Assembly: GCA_039636795.1 (NCBI GenBank)
Contig: CP143430.1
Span: forward strand, 3,162,001 to 3,226,000
Direction: 5' to 3'
DNA from: Micrococcaceae bacterium Sec5.1
GTDB taxonomy: Bacteria; Actinomycetota; Actinomycetes; Actinomycetales; Micrococcaceae
DNA length: 64,000 nt
In this document: positions 32,022-39,261 of the stretch, in pieces
How positions within the stretch are numbered: the first letter of the stretch is position 1
Layout of the letters: the number at the start of each line of letters is the position of its first letter
Translations under genes and position numbers: made by a program
The notes under the pieces: generated by a model
What the model saw: only the letters and a program-made list of their open reading frames with translations
Told to the model about the DNA's origin: nothing
Databases searched by the model: none

Positions 32022-32941
32022 GCAAACCCCAGCCGGTCATCCTTGGGGAGCTGCCGTCGCTGTCCAAGCTCTACATGAATGCCGCGGCAACTGCCGCTCG
32101 TCGGCGGGTCCTGGGGTCATCAACGGGGCAGGCGACACTGCCTGCCGCTAGCCACGAGGTCAAGGGAGTCCAGGCGGACGTCGCCAATCTCACCGCCTAC
32201 CAGCACCTTCTGGGGGAGACCGCCAGTGACATCCTGCCAGCAGGTTTCGTCCACGCGCTGGCGTTTCCGGTGTCAATGAGTGTCATGAACCGGGATGACT
32301 TTCCCTTGCCATTGCTCGGGATGATCCACCTCAGGAACCATGTGGAACAGCGGGTTCCCCTCCAGTTCACAGAAGCCTTGGACATCCGCTCATGGTCGGA
32401 GAACCTGTCGGGTCATCGGGCGGGGACGCAAGTCGATGTCATCGCCGAAGTCCGCTCGAGTTCGTCAGGCGCGCTGCTGTGGCGGGGAATTTCCACGTAC
32501 CTTGCGAAAGGGGTCTTCCTGCCTGGCATCGACAAGCCGGGAAGCTCAAGTGGCTCCGGTGATAATGGCGGCTTTTCTCCGCCGGACCCTACGGCCCTAT
32601 GGCAACTCGACCTGGACATCGGCCGTAACTATGCGGCCGTCTCCGGCGACTTCAACCCCATCCACCTGAGCGTTCTATCGGCCAAAGCCTTGGGTCTGAG
32701 AGGGTCCATTGCCCACGGCATGTACCTTGCCTCCCGGGCGTTGGCAGACGTCGGTGCGGTCAAGTCGGATGCCTTCACTTGGGACGTAGCGTTTGAAGCG
32801 CCTGTGTTCCTTCCGGCCCGGGTGGCGCTTGACATCTCCACCATCCAGTCGGAAACCGGGGCTTGGCAGCGTTCGTACTACGTGGCGTGGAACCCACGCA
32901 GCGGTCGGCGTCATTTCAGGGGCGGCGTGGCGCCCTTGTAG
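32018..32941 (+). CDS. MaoC-family enoyl-CoA hydratase (HtdX-like)
   Basis: A 307-residue protein with two hot-dog halves. The C-terminal half has the hydratase-2 motif SGDFNPIHL with catalytic Asp/His and the GSIAHGMYLASRAL helix. It would hydrate trans-2-enoyl-CoA to (R)-3-hydroxyacyl-CoA (step 2). The ATG overlaps the fabG4-like stop (ATGA), and GGGAGC precedes it, so translation is coupled. Together with acyl-CoA oxidase, FabG4-like reductase and thiolase it completes a beta-oxidation cycle at one locus. The same set of four families is found together in mycobacteria. Confidence 0.88.
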   Translation: MSKPQPVILGELPSLSKLYMNAAATAARRRVLGSSTGQATLPAASHEVKGVQADVANLTAYQHLLGETASDILPAGFVHALAFPVSMSVMNRDDFPLPLLGMIHLRNHVEQRVPLQFTEALDIRSWSENLSGHRAGTQVDVIAEVRSSSSGALLWRGISTYLAKGVFLPGIDKPGSSSGSGDNGGFSPPDPTALWQLDLDIGRNYAAVSGDFNPIHLSVLSAKALGLRGSIAHGMYLASRALADVGAVKSDAFTWDVAFEAPVFLPARVALDISTIQSETGAWQRSYYVAWNPRSGRRHFRGGVAPL

Positions 32942-33039
32942 GAAGCTGTTGGAACTTGGTGACTTCACAATCATCCTCTGGATAAACTCACTTAGCGCTG
33001 GGAATCCTGCCTGGACGCCGCCCAATACATTGGCGGGGA

Positions 33040-33375
33040 GTGATGATCTCGATGATCGAGACCGTCACCGAATGGGAGGAAGGTCGCGCCCTCGCCACCA
33101 GGAACGAGCCGTCGACACTGGTGCCCTTCAAACAAGCCAGCTCCAGGCTCGTCCTCCAACCACTTGGCGAGGGGACAGCGATGGCCTTTGACTACCGTTA
33201 TGTGCCCAGGGGTGGGCCTCTCGGTCGCCTGACCGGCCCTCTGATTGCCCGAATGCTGACGGCGACCTTCGAAAGCATGCTGGCAGCGGTCGAGAAGGCT
33301 GCCAGCCAGGCAACTGAGTGCGTTTGTGCAGACCCTCCTTTAGATTCGAACATATGTTCTATTCTTAGTTCATGA
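33040..33375 (+). pseudogene. SRPBCC-family protein remnant, N-terminus missing
   Basis: The 111 codons match only the second half of an SRPBCC (polyketide cyclase/START-like) protein: IETVTEWEEGRALATR followed by GTAMAFDYRYVPRGGPLGRLTGPLI and a terminal helix. Normal members are about 145-160 residues. The missing first half is not found in any frame between 32942 and 33040. The last ten codons are built from the SOS box of the next gene, so the natural C-terminus is probably lost too. It still has GGGGAG before GTG 33040, so a short protein could be made. Call: degraded gene. Confidence 0.5.
33346..33361. promoter_or_regulatory. LexA/SOS box
   Basis: TCGAACATATGTTCTA matches the actinobacterial SOS consensus TCGAAC-N4-GTTCGA at 11 of 12 defined positions. 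It ends 10 bases before the ATG at 33372 and its end overlaps a -10-like TATTCT (33360-33365), where bound LexA would block transcription. Confidence 0.85.
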
Positions 33376-33656
33376 GACCCAAGCAAGACTCCAAAGCTTT
33401 CGCCCGCATGATGTTGCAGACCGAGGCGGAGGCAAACCACCCCAAACCTGACGATGGCAAGATCATGGAGCTCGAGCAGGGTGCCCAACCGCTTGTCCGT
33501 GTTGGTGAGGTGTACGGACGTGCGATCAAGTACACCCGTACCTACGGCCTGGTGGAGTGGATGGATGATCGGCGGGACTATCACGTGGAATGGTTTCCGG
33601 CCGGACAGATCAAACGGGTGGCCCAGGAGTCATGGAGGGGCTGGCCGTTGGCTTAG
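33372..33656 (+). CDS. Small protein under LexA control
   Basis: A 94-residue soluble protein that I do not recognise. It is rich in charged and aromatic residues (RVGEVYGRAIKYTRTYGLVEWMDDRRDYHVEWFPAGQ can be read from about residue 42 to 78). This part suggests a compact beta-barrel (SH3- or Tudor-like) fold; this is inference. The ATG is 6 bases after TATTCT and has no ribosome site, consistent with a leaderless SOS-induced mRNA. No DNA-repair gene is adjacent. The product could be a damage-response accessory or inhibitor. Its function is unknown. Confidence 0.72.
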   Translation: MRPKQDSKAFARMMLQTEAEANHPKPDDGKIMELEQGAQPLVRVGEVYGRAIKYTRTYGLVEWMDDRRDYHVEWFPAGQIKRVAQESWRGWPLA

Positions 33657-33686
33657 CAAACGGCATAAGTGATTGGACAAGCGCCA

Positions 33687-33743
33687 CCCAGGGTTGTCAA
33701 GGGGGTCCAGGGTTATCATTGGGGCCCAGGGTGACTGAGGGCA
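33687..33743. repeat. Three tandem degenerate 19-bp repeats
   Basis: Units begin at 33687, 33706 and 33725, each 19 bases, with the core CCAGGGTTRTCA followed by GGGG; the third unit is the most diverged. They lie between the SOS-controlled gene and the terminator of tRNA-Leu. Confidence 0.6.
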
Positions 33744-33744
33744 C

Positions 33745-33767
33745 AAAAAAACCCCGGTTTCCCGGGG
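33745..33767 (-). terminator. Rho-independent terminator of tRNA-Leu
   Basis: Read leftward, CCCCGG/CCGGGG (33752-33757 with 33762-33767, 4-base loop) is followed by seven T. It lies 9 bases after the tRNA 3' end. Confidence 0.8.
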
Positions 33768-33776
33768 CCTTCTTTG

Positions 33777-33859
33777 TGCGCGGAGGGGGACTTGAACCCC
33801 CACCCCCTTTCGAGGACTAGCACCTCAAGCTAGCGCGTCTGCCATTCCGCCACCCGCGC
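33777..33859 (-). tRNA. tRNA-Leu (anticodon GAG)
   Basis: The 83-nt sequence folds as a class II tRNA. Acceptor GCGCGGG pairs with TCCGCGC, discriminator A. The anticodon arm CTAGC-TTGAGGT-GCTAG gives anticodon GAG. A variable arm is present, and the T arm reads GGGGG-TTCAAGT-CCCCC. The D arm has the usual leucine form (GGTGGCGGAATGGCAGACGC). CCA is not encoded, as in most actinobacteria. It reads codons CUC/CUU. Confidence 0.96.
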
Positions 33860-34126
33860 AGGTGGTGTTCAGAGAAGCATTCTGCACCTTCCGGTGCTTC
33901 ACTTTCCTCCGAAGCAGCGAGAAAAACTCTAACACGGTTTGAAGCAACTAAAAAATCGATGCTGGTCAGGACTGGGTGCAAGCTTTCAACCCGTGGCGAT
34001 GCCCGGAATTGCTCAACCGACGGCGCTTCCGGTGAGTAGGCTGGTGGAACACGGGACGGTAGAACTGCGGGGTCCGCAGTGCGCGTCGCCGGCACCTGCA
34101 GCCCAGCCAACGCAAGGAGAATTTCC

Positions 34127-35431
34127 ATGTCTGTCATCCGCCCCGAAGATGAAGTTGTCCGGATCTGCCAGGAGCTCATCCGTATCGACTCCTCCAACTT
34201 CGGCGACGACACCGGACCGGGCGAACGCGCTGCTGCGGAGTACACGGCTGGCCTGATCACGGAAGTGGGTCTTGAGGCCGAGATTTTCGAGTCCGCACCG
34301 GGACGCGCCAACGTCGTCACGCGCATGGCGGGGGAGGACCCCTCAGCTGACGCGCTGGTGGTCCACGGACACCTGGACGTTGTGCCGGCCCTGAAGGATC
34401 AGTGGAGCGTTGACCCCTTCAGTGGTGAGCTGAAGGATGGACTGATCTGGGGCCGCGGTGCCGTGGACATGAAGGACATGGATGCCATGATCCTGTCAGT
34501 GATGCGGGACTTCGCCAGGACTGGCCGCAAGCCTAAGCGGGACATCATTTTTGCCTTCTTCGCAGACGAGGAAGCGGGCGGCACTTATGGCGCCCGCTAT
34601 GCCGTGGAGCACAGACGAGAATTGTTCGATGGGGCCACCGAGGCTATCTCCGAAGTGGGTGGGTTCTCCGCGACTATCGGCGGCCAGCGGACCTACCTGC
34701 TTCAAACTGCAGAAAAGGGGCTGTCCTGGTTGCGCCTGGTTGCCCATGGACGGGCAGGCCACGGCTCGCAGATCAATACAGACAACGCGATCACCAGACT
34801 CGCGGCCGCAGTCACCAGAATCGGCGAATACAAGTGGCCTGTGGAACTCACTCCCACCACCAGGCAGTTCCTGGACGGCGTGACTGAACTCACCGGCGTC
34901 GAATTCGATGCGGACAACCCGGACATCCTTCTCAAGGAGCTTGGCACCGTTGCCCGCTTTGTTGGCGCAACACTGCAAAATACCTCCAACCCCACCCTGC
35001 TCCGCTCGGGCTACAAGCACAATGTCATCCCGGAATCGGCGGAGGCCTTCGTGGATTGCCGCACGCTGCCCGGCCAGCAGGAACTGGTGTTCGAGACCAT
35101 CAAGGAACTCGCTGGCGACGGCATCGAGATCAGCTACGTCAACAAGGACGTCTCCTTGGAGGTGCCGTTCGCCGGCAATCTGGTGGACTCCATGATCGAC
35201 GCCTTGCACTCGGAGGACCCGGGCGCCAAAGTGCTTCCCTACACTCTCTCGGGAGGTACCGACAATAAGTCCTTGAGCAAGATCGGCATCACCGGTTATG
35301 GCTTCGCTCCGCTGATGCTGCCGGACGAGTTGGACTTCACGGGCATGTTCCACGGGGTGGACGAGCGGGTACCTGCGGAGTCCCTGCAGTTCGGCGCGCG
35401 AGTGCTTAACACGCTGCTGAGCAACTACTAA
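34127..35431 (+). CDS. M20-family metallopeptidase (ArgE/DapE/CPG2-like)
   Basis: A 434-residue M20 enzyme. Metal-site residues are visible in VVHGHLDVVPA (His, Asp), WGRGAVDMKDMDAM (bridging Asp) and FFADEEAGG (catalytic and metal Glu). A lid domain sits between about residues 195 and 320, with GRAGHGSQIN carrying the conserved His. Members hydrolyse amide bonds of dipeptides, acetylated amino acids or similar. The substrate here is undefined. ATG 34127 has AAGGAG 9 bases upstream; earlier in-frame codons lack family similarity. It precedes an acyl-CoA dehydrogenase-like gene by 29 bp. Confidence 0.9.
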   Translation: MSVIRPEDEVVRICQELIRIDSSNFGDDTGPGERAAAEYTAGLITEVGLEAEIFESAPGRANVVTRMAGEDPSADALVVHGHLDVVPALKDQWSVDPFSGELKDGLIWGRGAVDMKDMDAMILSVMRDFARTGRKPKRDIIFAFFADEEAGGTYGARYAVEHRRELFDGATEAISEVGGFSATIGGQRTYLLQTAEKGLSWLRLVAHGRAGHGSQINTDNAITRLAAAVTRIGEYKWPVELTPTTRQFLDGVTELTGVEFDADNPDILLKELGTVARFVGATLQNTSNPTLLRSGYKHNVIPESAEAFVDCRTLPGQQELVFETIKELAGDGIEISYVNKDVSLEVPFAGNLVDSMIDALHSEDPGAKVLPYTLSGGTDNKSLSKIGITGYGFAPLMLPDELDFTGMFHGVDERVPAESLQFGARVLNTLLSNY

Positions 35432-35460
35432 GAAGCGAGATTCAGGAGGGCAGGTTCGCT

Positions 35461-36621
35461 ATGACTCCAGAGGAAATCCTTCCGGATGCACTGTTGGAAC
35501 GGCTACGCGGGCGGGCGGCCGGTTATGACCACAACAACGTCTTCTTCCATGAAGACCTTGAAGAACTGGCAGCCGCCGGTTACCTGAAACTGTTCGTGCC
35601 AGTTGCCGACGGCGGTATGGGACTGGGTCTGGAAGCGGTAGCTGCGTTGCAGCAGCGCCTCGCCACGGCAGCGCCTGCCACAGCGTTGGCAGTCAACATG
35701 CACCTGGTGGGGACCGGCGTCGCGCATGTCATGGCCTCCAGGGGAGACGACTCGCTGGACTTCGTGTTGAAGGAAGCCGGCACGGGGGAAGTGTTCGCTT
35801 TCGGAATTTCCGAAGCGGGCAACGATTCAATGCTGTTCGATTCAACAACCATTGCGGAGCCGCTGCCTGACGGAGATTATCGATTCACCGGACGGAAGAT
35901 CTTCACTAGCCTCTCCCGAGGTTGGACCCGTCTGGGAACGTTTGGCAAGGACGCGGAGGGCAGGGACGGAGAGGGCGAGTTGGTTTTCGGGTTCGTCCAT
36001 CGCGATGAACCCGGGCACGAAACCCTTGACGATTGGGACACTCTGGGCATGAGGGCAAGTGCCTCAAACACCACCCTGTTGAAGGGAGCGGTGGTTCCTT
36101 CAGGGAGGATCTTCCGTAAATTGCCTGTCGGCCCCAACCAGGACCTACTGATTTTCGCGATCTTTGCCTGCTTTGAGACCTTGCTGGCGGCCGTCTACAC
36201 GGGATTGGCGGAACGCGCCTTCTTGCTCGGCGTTGAAAGTGTCAAACGGCGGGTCTCGGCGAAGCACGGCGGACGCAGTTTCGCCCAGGACCCGGACATT
36301 CGCTGGAAAGTTGCTGACGCGGCCCTGGCCATGGACGGTATCTATCCCCAGTTGTCGGCAGTAGCGCGCGACGTCGACAATCTGGTGGACCATGGACCCC
36401 AGTGGTTCCCCAAGCTTGTTGGACTTAAAACGCGGGCCACAGAAAACGCCCGGTATGTGGTGGATCTGGCGATCAGGGTCACGGGAGGATCCAGCTACTT
36501 CCGTGGCTCCGAACTGGAACGCCTCTACCGGGACGTACTCGCTGGAATTTTCCATCCATCTAACGACGAGTCGGCGCACAACACCGTGGCGAACGCCTGG
36601 CTGGGGCCCCTGGACAGCTAA
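35461..36621 (+). CDS. Acyl-CoA dehydrogenase-family flavoprotein, atypical
   Basis: A 386-residue protein with the ACAD fold: N-terminal helices (LEELAAAGYLKLFVP), beta domain with FAFGISEAGND and GRKIFTSLS, and a C-terminal bundle with VTGGSSYFRGSELERLYRD. After the last motif the usual YEGT-type catalytic Glu segment reads AGIFHPSNDESAHN, without Glu at the expected place. This resembles the monooxygenase-like branch (Acyl-CoA_dh_2, such as DszC-type enzymes) as much as a true dehydrogenase. Ribosome site CAGGAGGG. It is likely co-transcribed with the M20 gene. Confidence 0.82.
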   Translation: MTPEEILPDALLERLRGRAAGYDHNNVFFHEDLEELAAAGYLKLFVPVADGGMGLGLEAVAALQQRLATAAPATALAVNMHLVGTGVAHVMASRGDDSLDFVLKEAGTGEVFAFGISEAGNDSMLFDSTTIAEPLPDGDYRFTGRKIFTSLSRGWTRLGTFGKDAEGRDGEGELVFGFVHRDEPGHETLDDWDTLGMRASASNTTLLKGAVVPSGRIFRKLPVGPNQDLLIFAIFACFETLLAAVYTGLAERAFLLGVESVKRRVSAKHGGRSFAQDPDIRWKVADAALAMDGIYPQLSAVARDVDNLVDHGPQWFPKLVGLKTRATENARYVVDLAIRVTGGSSYFRGSELERLYRDVLAGIFHPSNDESAHNTVANAWLGPLDS

Positions 36622-36653
36622 AGGCTCGGCAGCTGAGGCAAGTGGACAGCTGA

Positions 36654-36887
36654 CTAAACCGTGCGCTGCACGGAATAGACTTTTCGGCGCAACCAGAAGC
36701 GTCTGCCGCCGCCGAGGTATAGCCGGCTGCGTTCCAACTCCCACTTCCCGTACTCCGAGTGCTCAGCAAGCCGTCGCCGGGCTTCGGGCAGTGAATCGTC
36801 AGGTCCTACCGTCAGTACGAGGTACTCGTACTGACGTGCATAGTCACGTTGGCGCTCTTCGGAGCTGCCTCGAAATTGTTCCTTCAT
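36654..36887 (-). CDS. DUF5703-family small protein
   Basis: A 77-residue protein with the DUF5703 pattern: YEYLVLTVGPDDSLPEARRRLAEHSEYGKWELERSRLYLGGGR, quoted here only as the region around residues 20-64, followed by the arginine-rich tail RRFWLRRKVYSVQR. It looks like a small ferredoxin-like or basic fold. Function is unknown. It is convergent with the ACAD-like gene, with a 32-bp gap, and divergent from the acidic protein across 39 bp. Confidence 0.8.
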   Translation of the reverse strand: MKEQFRGSSEERQRDYARQYEYLVLTVGPDDSLPEARRRLAEHSEYGKWELERSRLYLGGGRRFWLRRKVYSVQRTV

Positions 36888-36926
36888 CCCTCTCCATTTT
36901 CGTCCTTTTCGGGCTAACGTGAAGTC

Positions 36927-37184
36927 ATGAGCATCGATCCGCGTGTCGCGCTTCAGTCACTGACTGCTGCCCTGGAAGAGCATTTGGCCGCCGCTTCCGC
37001 CCGTCGGGGCGAGGGTGACCCCAACGTCGAGGCGGCGTTCTTCGCCGTCGCAGATGCCTTCGAGGTTTACGAAGACGCCTTGTACGAGGCATATTCCGAG
37101 GTTACTCCGCTGCAGGTGTTTGATGACGAGGAAGAAGACGATGACGAGATCCTGGACGAAGACCTCGAAAGCCTGGAGGACTAG
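36927..37184 (+). CDS. Small acidic protein
   Basis: An 85-residue protein. The first 65 residues form helices (VALQSLTAALEEHLAAAS, FFAVADAFEVYEDALYEAY), and the last 20 are almost all Asp and Glu. I recall similar proteins in related genomes labelled 'primosomal protein' without visible reason; I treat it as unknown. Acidic tails of this sort are seen in DNA mimics and chaperone-like proteins. A clear terminator follows, so it is monocistronic. Confidence 0.75.
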   Translation: MSIDPRVALQSLTAALEEHLAAASARRGEGDPNVEAAFFAVADAFEVYEDALYEAYSEVTPLQVFDDEEEDDDEILDEDLESLED

Positions 37185-37206
37185 GAACTTTCAATAGGCG
37201 GCAACT

Positions 37207-37235
37207 AACCGGTCACCGGCGGTGGCCGGTTTTTT
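37207..37235 (+). terminator. Rho-independent terminator after the acidic protein gene
   Basis: An 11-bp stem with one wobble pair (37207-37217 with 37221-37231, loop GGC) ends in a T-run to 37235. The 225 bases from here to the polysaccharide locus carry no gene I can support and must hold its promoter. Confidence 0.82.
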
Positions 37236-37460
37236 GTGTCGTTTCGCGACCTCTTTGTCCTGTTTCCTGCCCGAAATGTAGCGGTTTTCGGTGGTTCCGT
37301 GAGGCTTAAAGCACGTAGTCCTGCGTTATCCGGCTAGGTACTTGCACGTAGGAGCCATGGGTAAACCTGCGCAAACTTGAGTACCGACTACTGGTGCGCC
37401 TCCTGACAGCCGCCGCTTCACTGGGATGTAGGCAACGGCAGGTCTGCGAAGAAGGCTGAC

Positions 37461-39158
37461 ATGGTAAAAGTTCCAGTCTTGCGTTCAGGCAAGGTCGCGG
37501 CACCTCAGGGTCCGCACGACTTTTCCTTGGGCGCGGCGTTCCCTGCGAAACCTGGTGTTGTCGACGTCAATCCGCCGGTGTCTCCCTGGATTGACAAGTC
37601 CGTTGCTGCACAACGGGCTGAAAAGGCGGGACTGGCGGTGTTGAGGGCAGATGTGACCCTGGACCTCAAGCCGCCAGTCACCCACCGCAAACCCCGCAGT
37701 TCCTCCTCTTTGGCCGACCGGTCCGAGCGGTACAACCGCTCCGGCTGGACCAAGTCGCTCACCAATAGTCTTCGATGGGCAGACAGCGCCCTGGTAGCGG
37801 CAGCAGTCACGTCAGGATTCCTTCTGAACACTGATGGTCTTGCCGTTGCGGCAGGTGGCACGGAACATGAGCGGCACCTCATGCTCGGTTTCATACTTGG
37901 CATTGCCTGGCTCGGCGCACTTGAGGTCTATAGGACGCGGGATCCGAAAGTACTCGGGGTGGGGCCTGAAGAATACAAGCGTGTGTTGTCAGCGAGCCTG
38001 CGCGTTTTCGGCTTCCTGGGACTCGTGGCGGTCGTTTTCAGGCTGGAGTCCGCCAGCTCATTCGTCCTGGTGTCCTTGCCCGCGGGTTTGGTTGCACTGA
38101 CCGGCAGCCGGTGGATGTTCCGCCGTTGGCTGACGCGCGAAAAGTCACGTGGGCGCTGCCTCTCCCGTGCCATTGTGGTGGGGGAGCCGCAGGACGTCAG
38201 ATACGTCATCAAGCAAATCAACCGAAAGTCCGGTGCCGCGTACAACATCCTGGGGGCATGCCTTCCAGGAGCGCGGCGGGGTGCCGTCTTGGTGGTCGAT
38301 AACGTACGGGTTCCCGTCTTGTCATCGATTTATGGCATTGCCCACACTGTGCGCCAGACAGGCGCAAATGCGGTGATCGTTGCGGGCCCGGTCCCTGGCG
38401 GCAACCAGTTCATCCAGGAGTTGGGCTGGCGTTTGGAAGAAGATGCCGCCGAACTGGTCCTGGCGGCAACGCTGACCAACGTGGCCGGGCCGCGCATCCA
38501 CTGGCGCCCCGTTGAGGGCCTGCCCTTGATGCACGTCGATATTCCGCACTACTCCGGTGGCAAACACACGCTCAAGCGCCTGATGGACATTGTGGTCTCG
38601 GCTGCTGCTTTGCTTTGCCTGGCGCCACTGCTGGCTGTTTTGGCGCTGATAGTCACATTGGATAGCCCGGGTCCGGTGCTTTTCCGGCAGGAACGGATTG
38701 GCAGGCGAGGCACCACCTTTCAGATGCTGAAGTTCCGTTCCATGGTGGTTGATGCTGAAGCGCGGCTGGAAGAACTCAGAGGAAAGGACCAGGGCGCCGG
38801 TGTCCTCTTCAAGATGCGCGAGGACCCCCGCATCACCAAATGCGGCCGTTGGATGCGCAAGTACTCCCTGGACGAGCTACCGCAGTTCTGGAATGTGCTG
38901 GCCGGGAACATGAGCCTGGTAGGCCCGCGTCCGCCGCTCCTGCGCGAAGTCAGTGGTTACGAACGGCATACCCATCGCCGGCTGCTCATCAAGCCTGGAA
39001 TTACGGGCTTGTGGCAAATCAATGGTCGATCGGACCTTCCTTGGGATGAAGCCGTCCGCCTGGACCTCTATTACGTCGAAAACTGGTCGATAGCAGGCGA
39101 CCTCATGATCATGTGGCGGACCTTCCGGGCCATGATCCAGCCCTCCGGTGCCTACTGA
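37461..39158 (+). CDS. Polyprenyl-phosphate sugar-1-phosphate transferase (WcaJ/CpsE-like)
   Basis: A 565-residue membrane protein with a long N-terminal cytoplasmic tail (about 100 residues), four helices (110-220), a CoA-binding-like Rossmann domain (SRAIVVGEPQDVRYV) and the C-terminal catalytic domain from residue 370: RLMDIVVSAAALLCL (membrane hairpin), GPVLFRQERIGRRG, KFRSMVVDAE, SLDELPQFWNVLAGNMSLVGPRP and KPGITGLWQINGRS. It loads the first sugar phosphate on undecaprenyl phosphate and so starts the repeat unit of the polysaccharide. It is the first gene of the locus; GAAGAAGG precedes the ATG. Confidence 0.93.
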   Translation: MVKVPVLRSGKVAAPQGPHDFSLGAAFPAKPGVVDVNPPVSPWIDKSVAAQRAEKAGLAVLRADVTLDLKPPVTHRKPRSSSSLADRSERYNRSGWTKSLTNSLRWADSALVAAAVTSGFLLNTDGLAVAAGGTEHERHLMLGFILGIAWLGALEVYRTRDPKVLGVGPEEYKRVLSASLRVFGFLGLVAVVFRLESASSFVLVSLPAGLVALTGSRWMFRRWLTREKSRGRCLSRAIVVGEPQDVRYVIKQINRKSGAAYNILGACLPGARRGAVLVVDNVRVPVLSSIYGIAHTVRQTGANAVIVAGPVPGGNQFIQELGWRLEEDAAELVLAATLTNVAGPRIHWRPVEGLPLMHVDIPHYSGGKHTLKRLMDIVVSAAALLCLAPLLAVLALIVTLDSPGPVLFRQERIGRRGTTFQMLKFRSMVVDAEARLEELRGKDQGAGVLFKMREDPRITKCGRWMRKYSLDELPQFWNVLAGNMSLVGPRPPLLREVSGYERHTHRRLLIKPGITGLWQINGRSDLPWDEAVRLDLYYVENWSIAGDLMIMWRTFRAMIQPSGAY

Positions 39159-39261
39159 TGGGCTGGCTGGAACTTACTGGCTGATCCGAGACACGCCGAG
39201 CGGCACAACAAGCTTTACCTGAGAAAGAACCGAGCTATCCAACACAGAATCCGAGTGGAAA

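Noticed and set aside
33687..33743. CRISPR array
   Set aside because: The three repeat units are directly adjacent without spacers and too short; no cas gene is present.
33744..33859. Integrated element at tRNA-Leu
   Set aside because: No integrase, no second copy of the tRNA 3' end within reach, and flanking genes look native.
36927..37184. Primosomal protein
   Set aside because: Small acidic proteins like this may carry that label in related genomes, but no helicase, primase or PriA/B/C feature is visible.
37357..37380. 7-codon leader ORF before the polysaccharide locus
   Set aside because: The AGGAG lies only 2 bases from its ATG, too close for good initiation, and nothing couples it to the gene at 37461.
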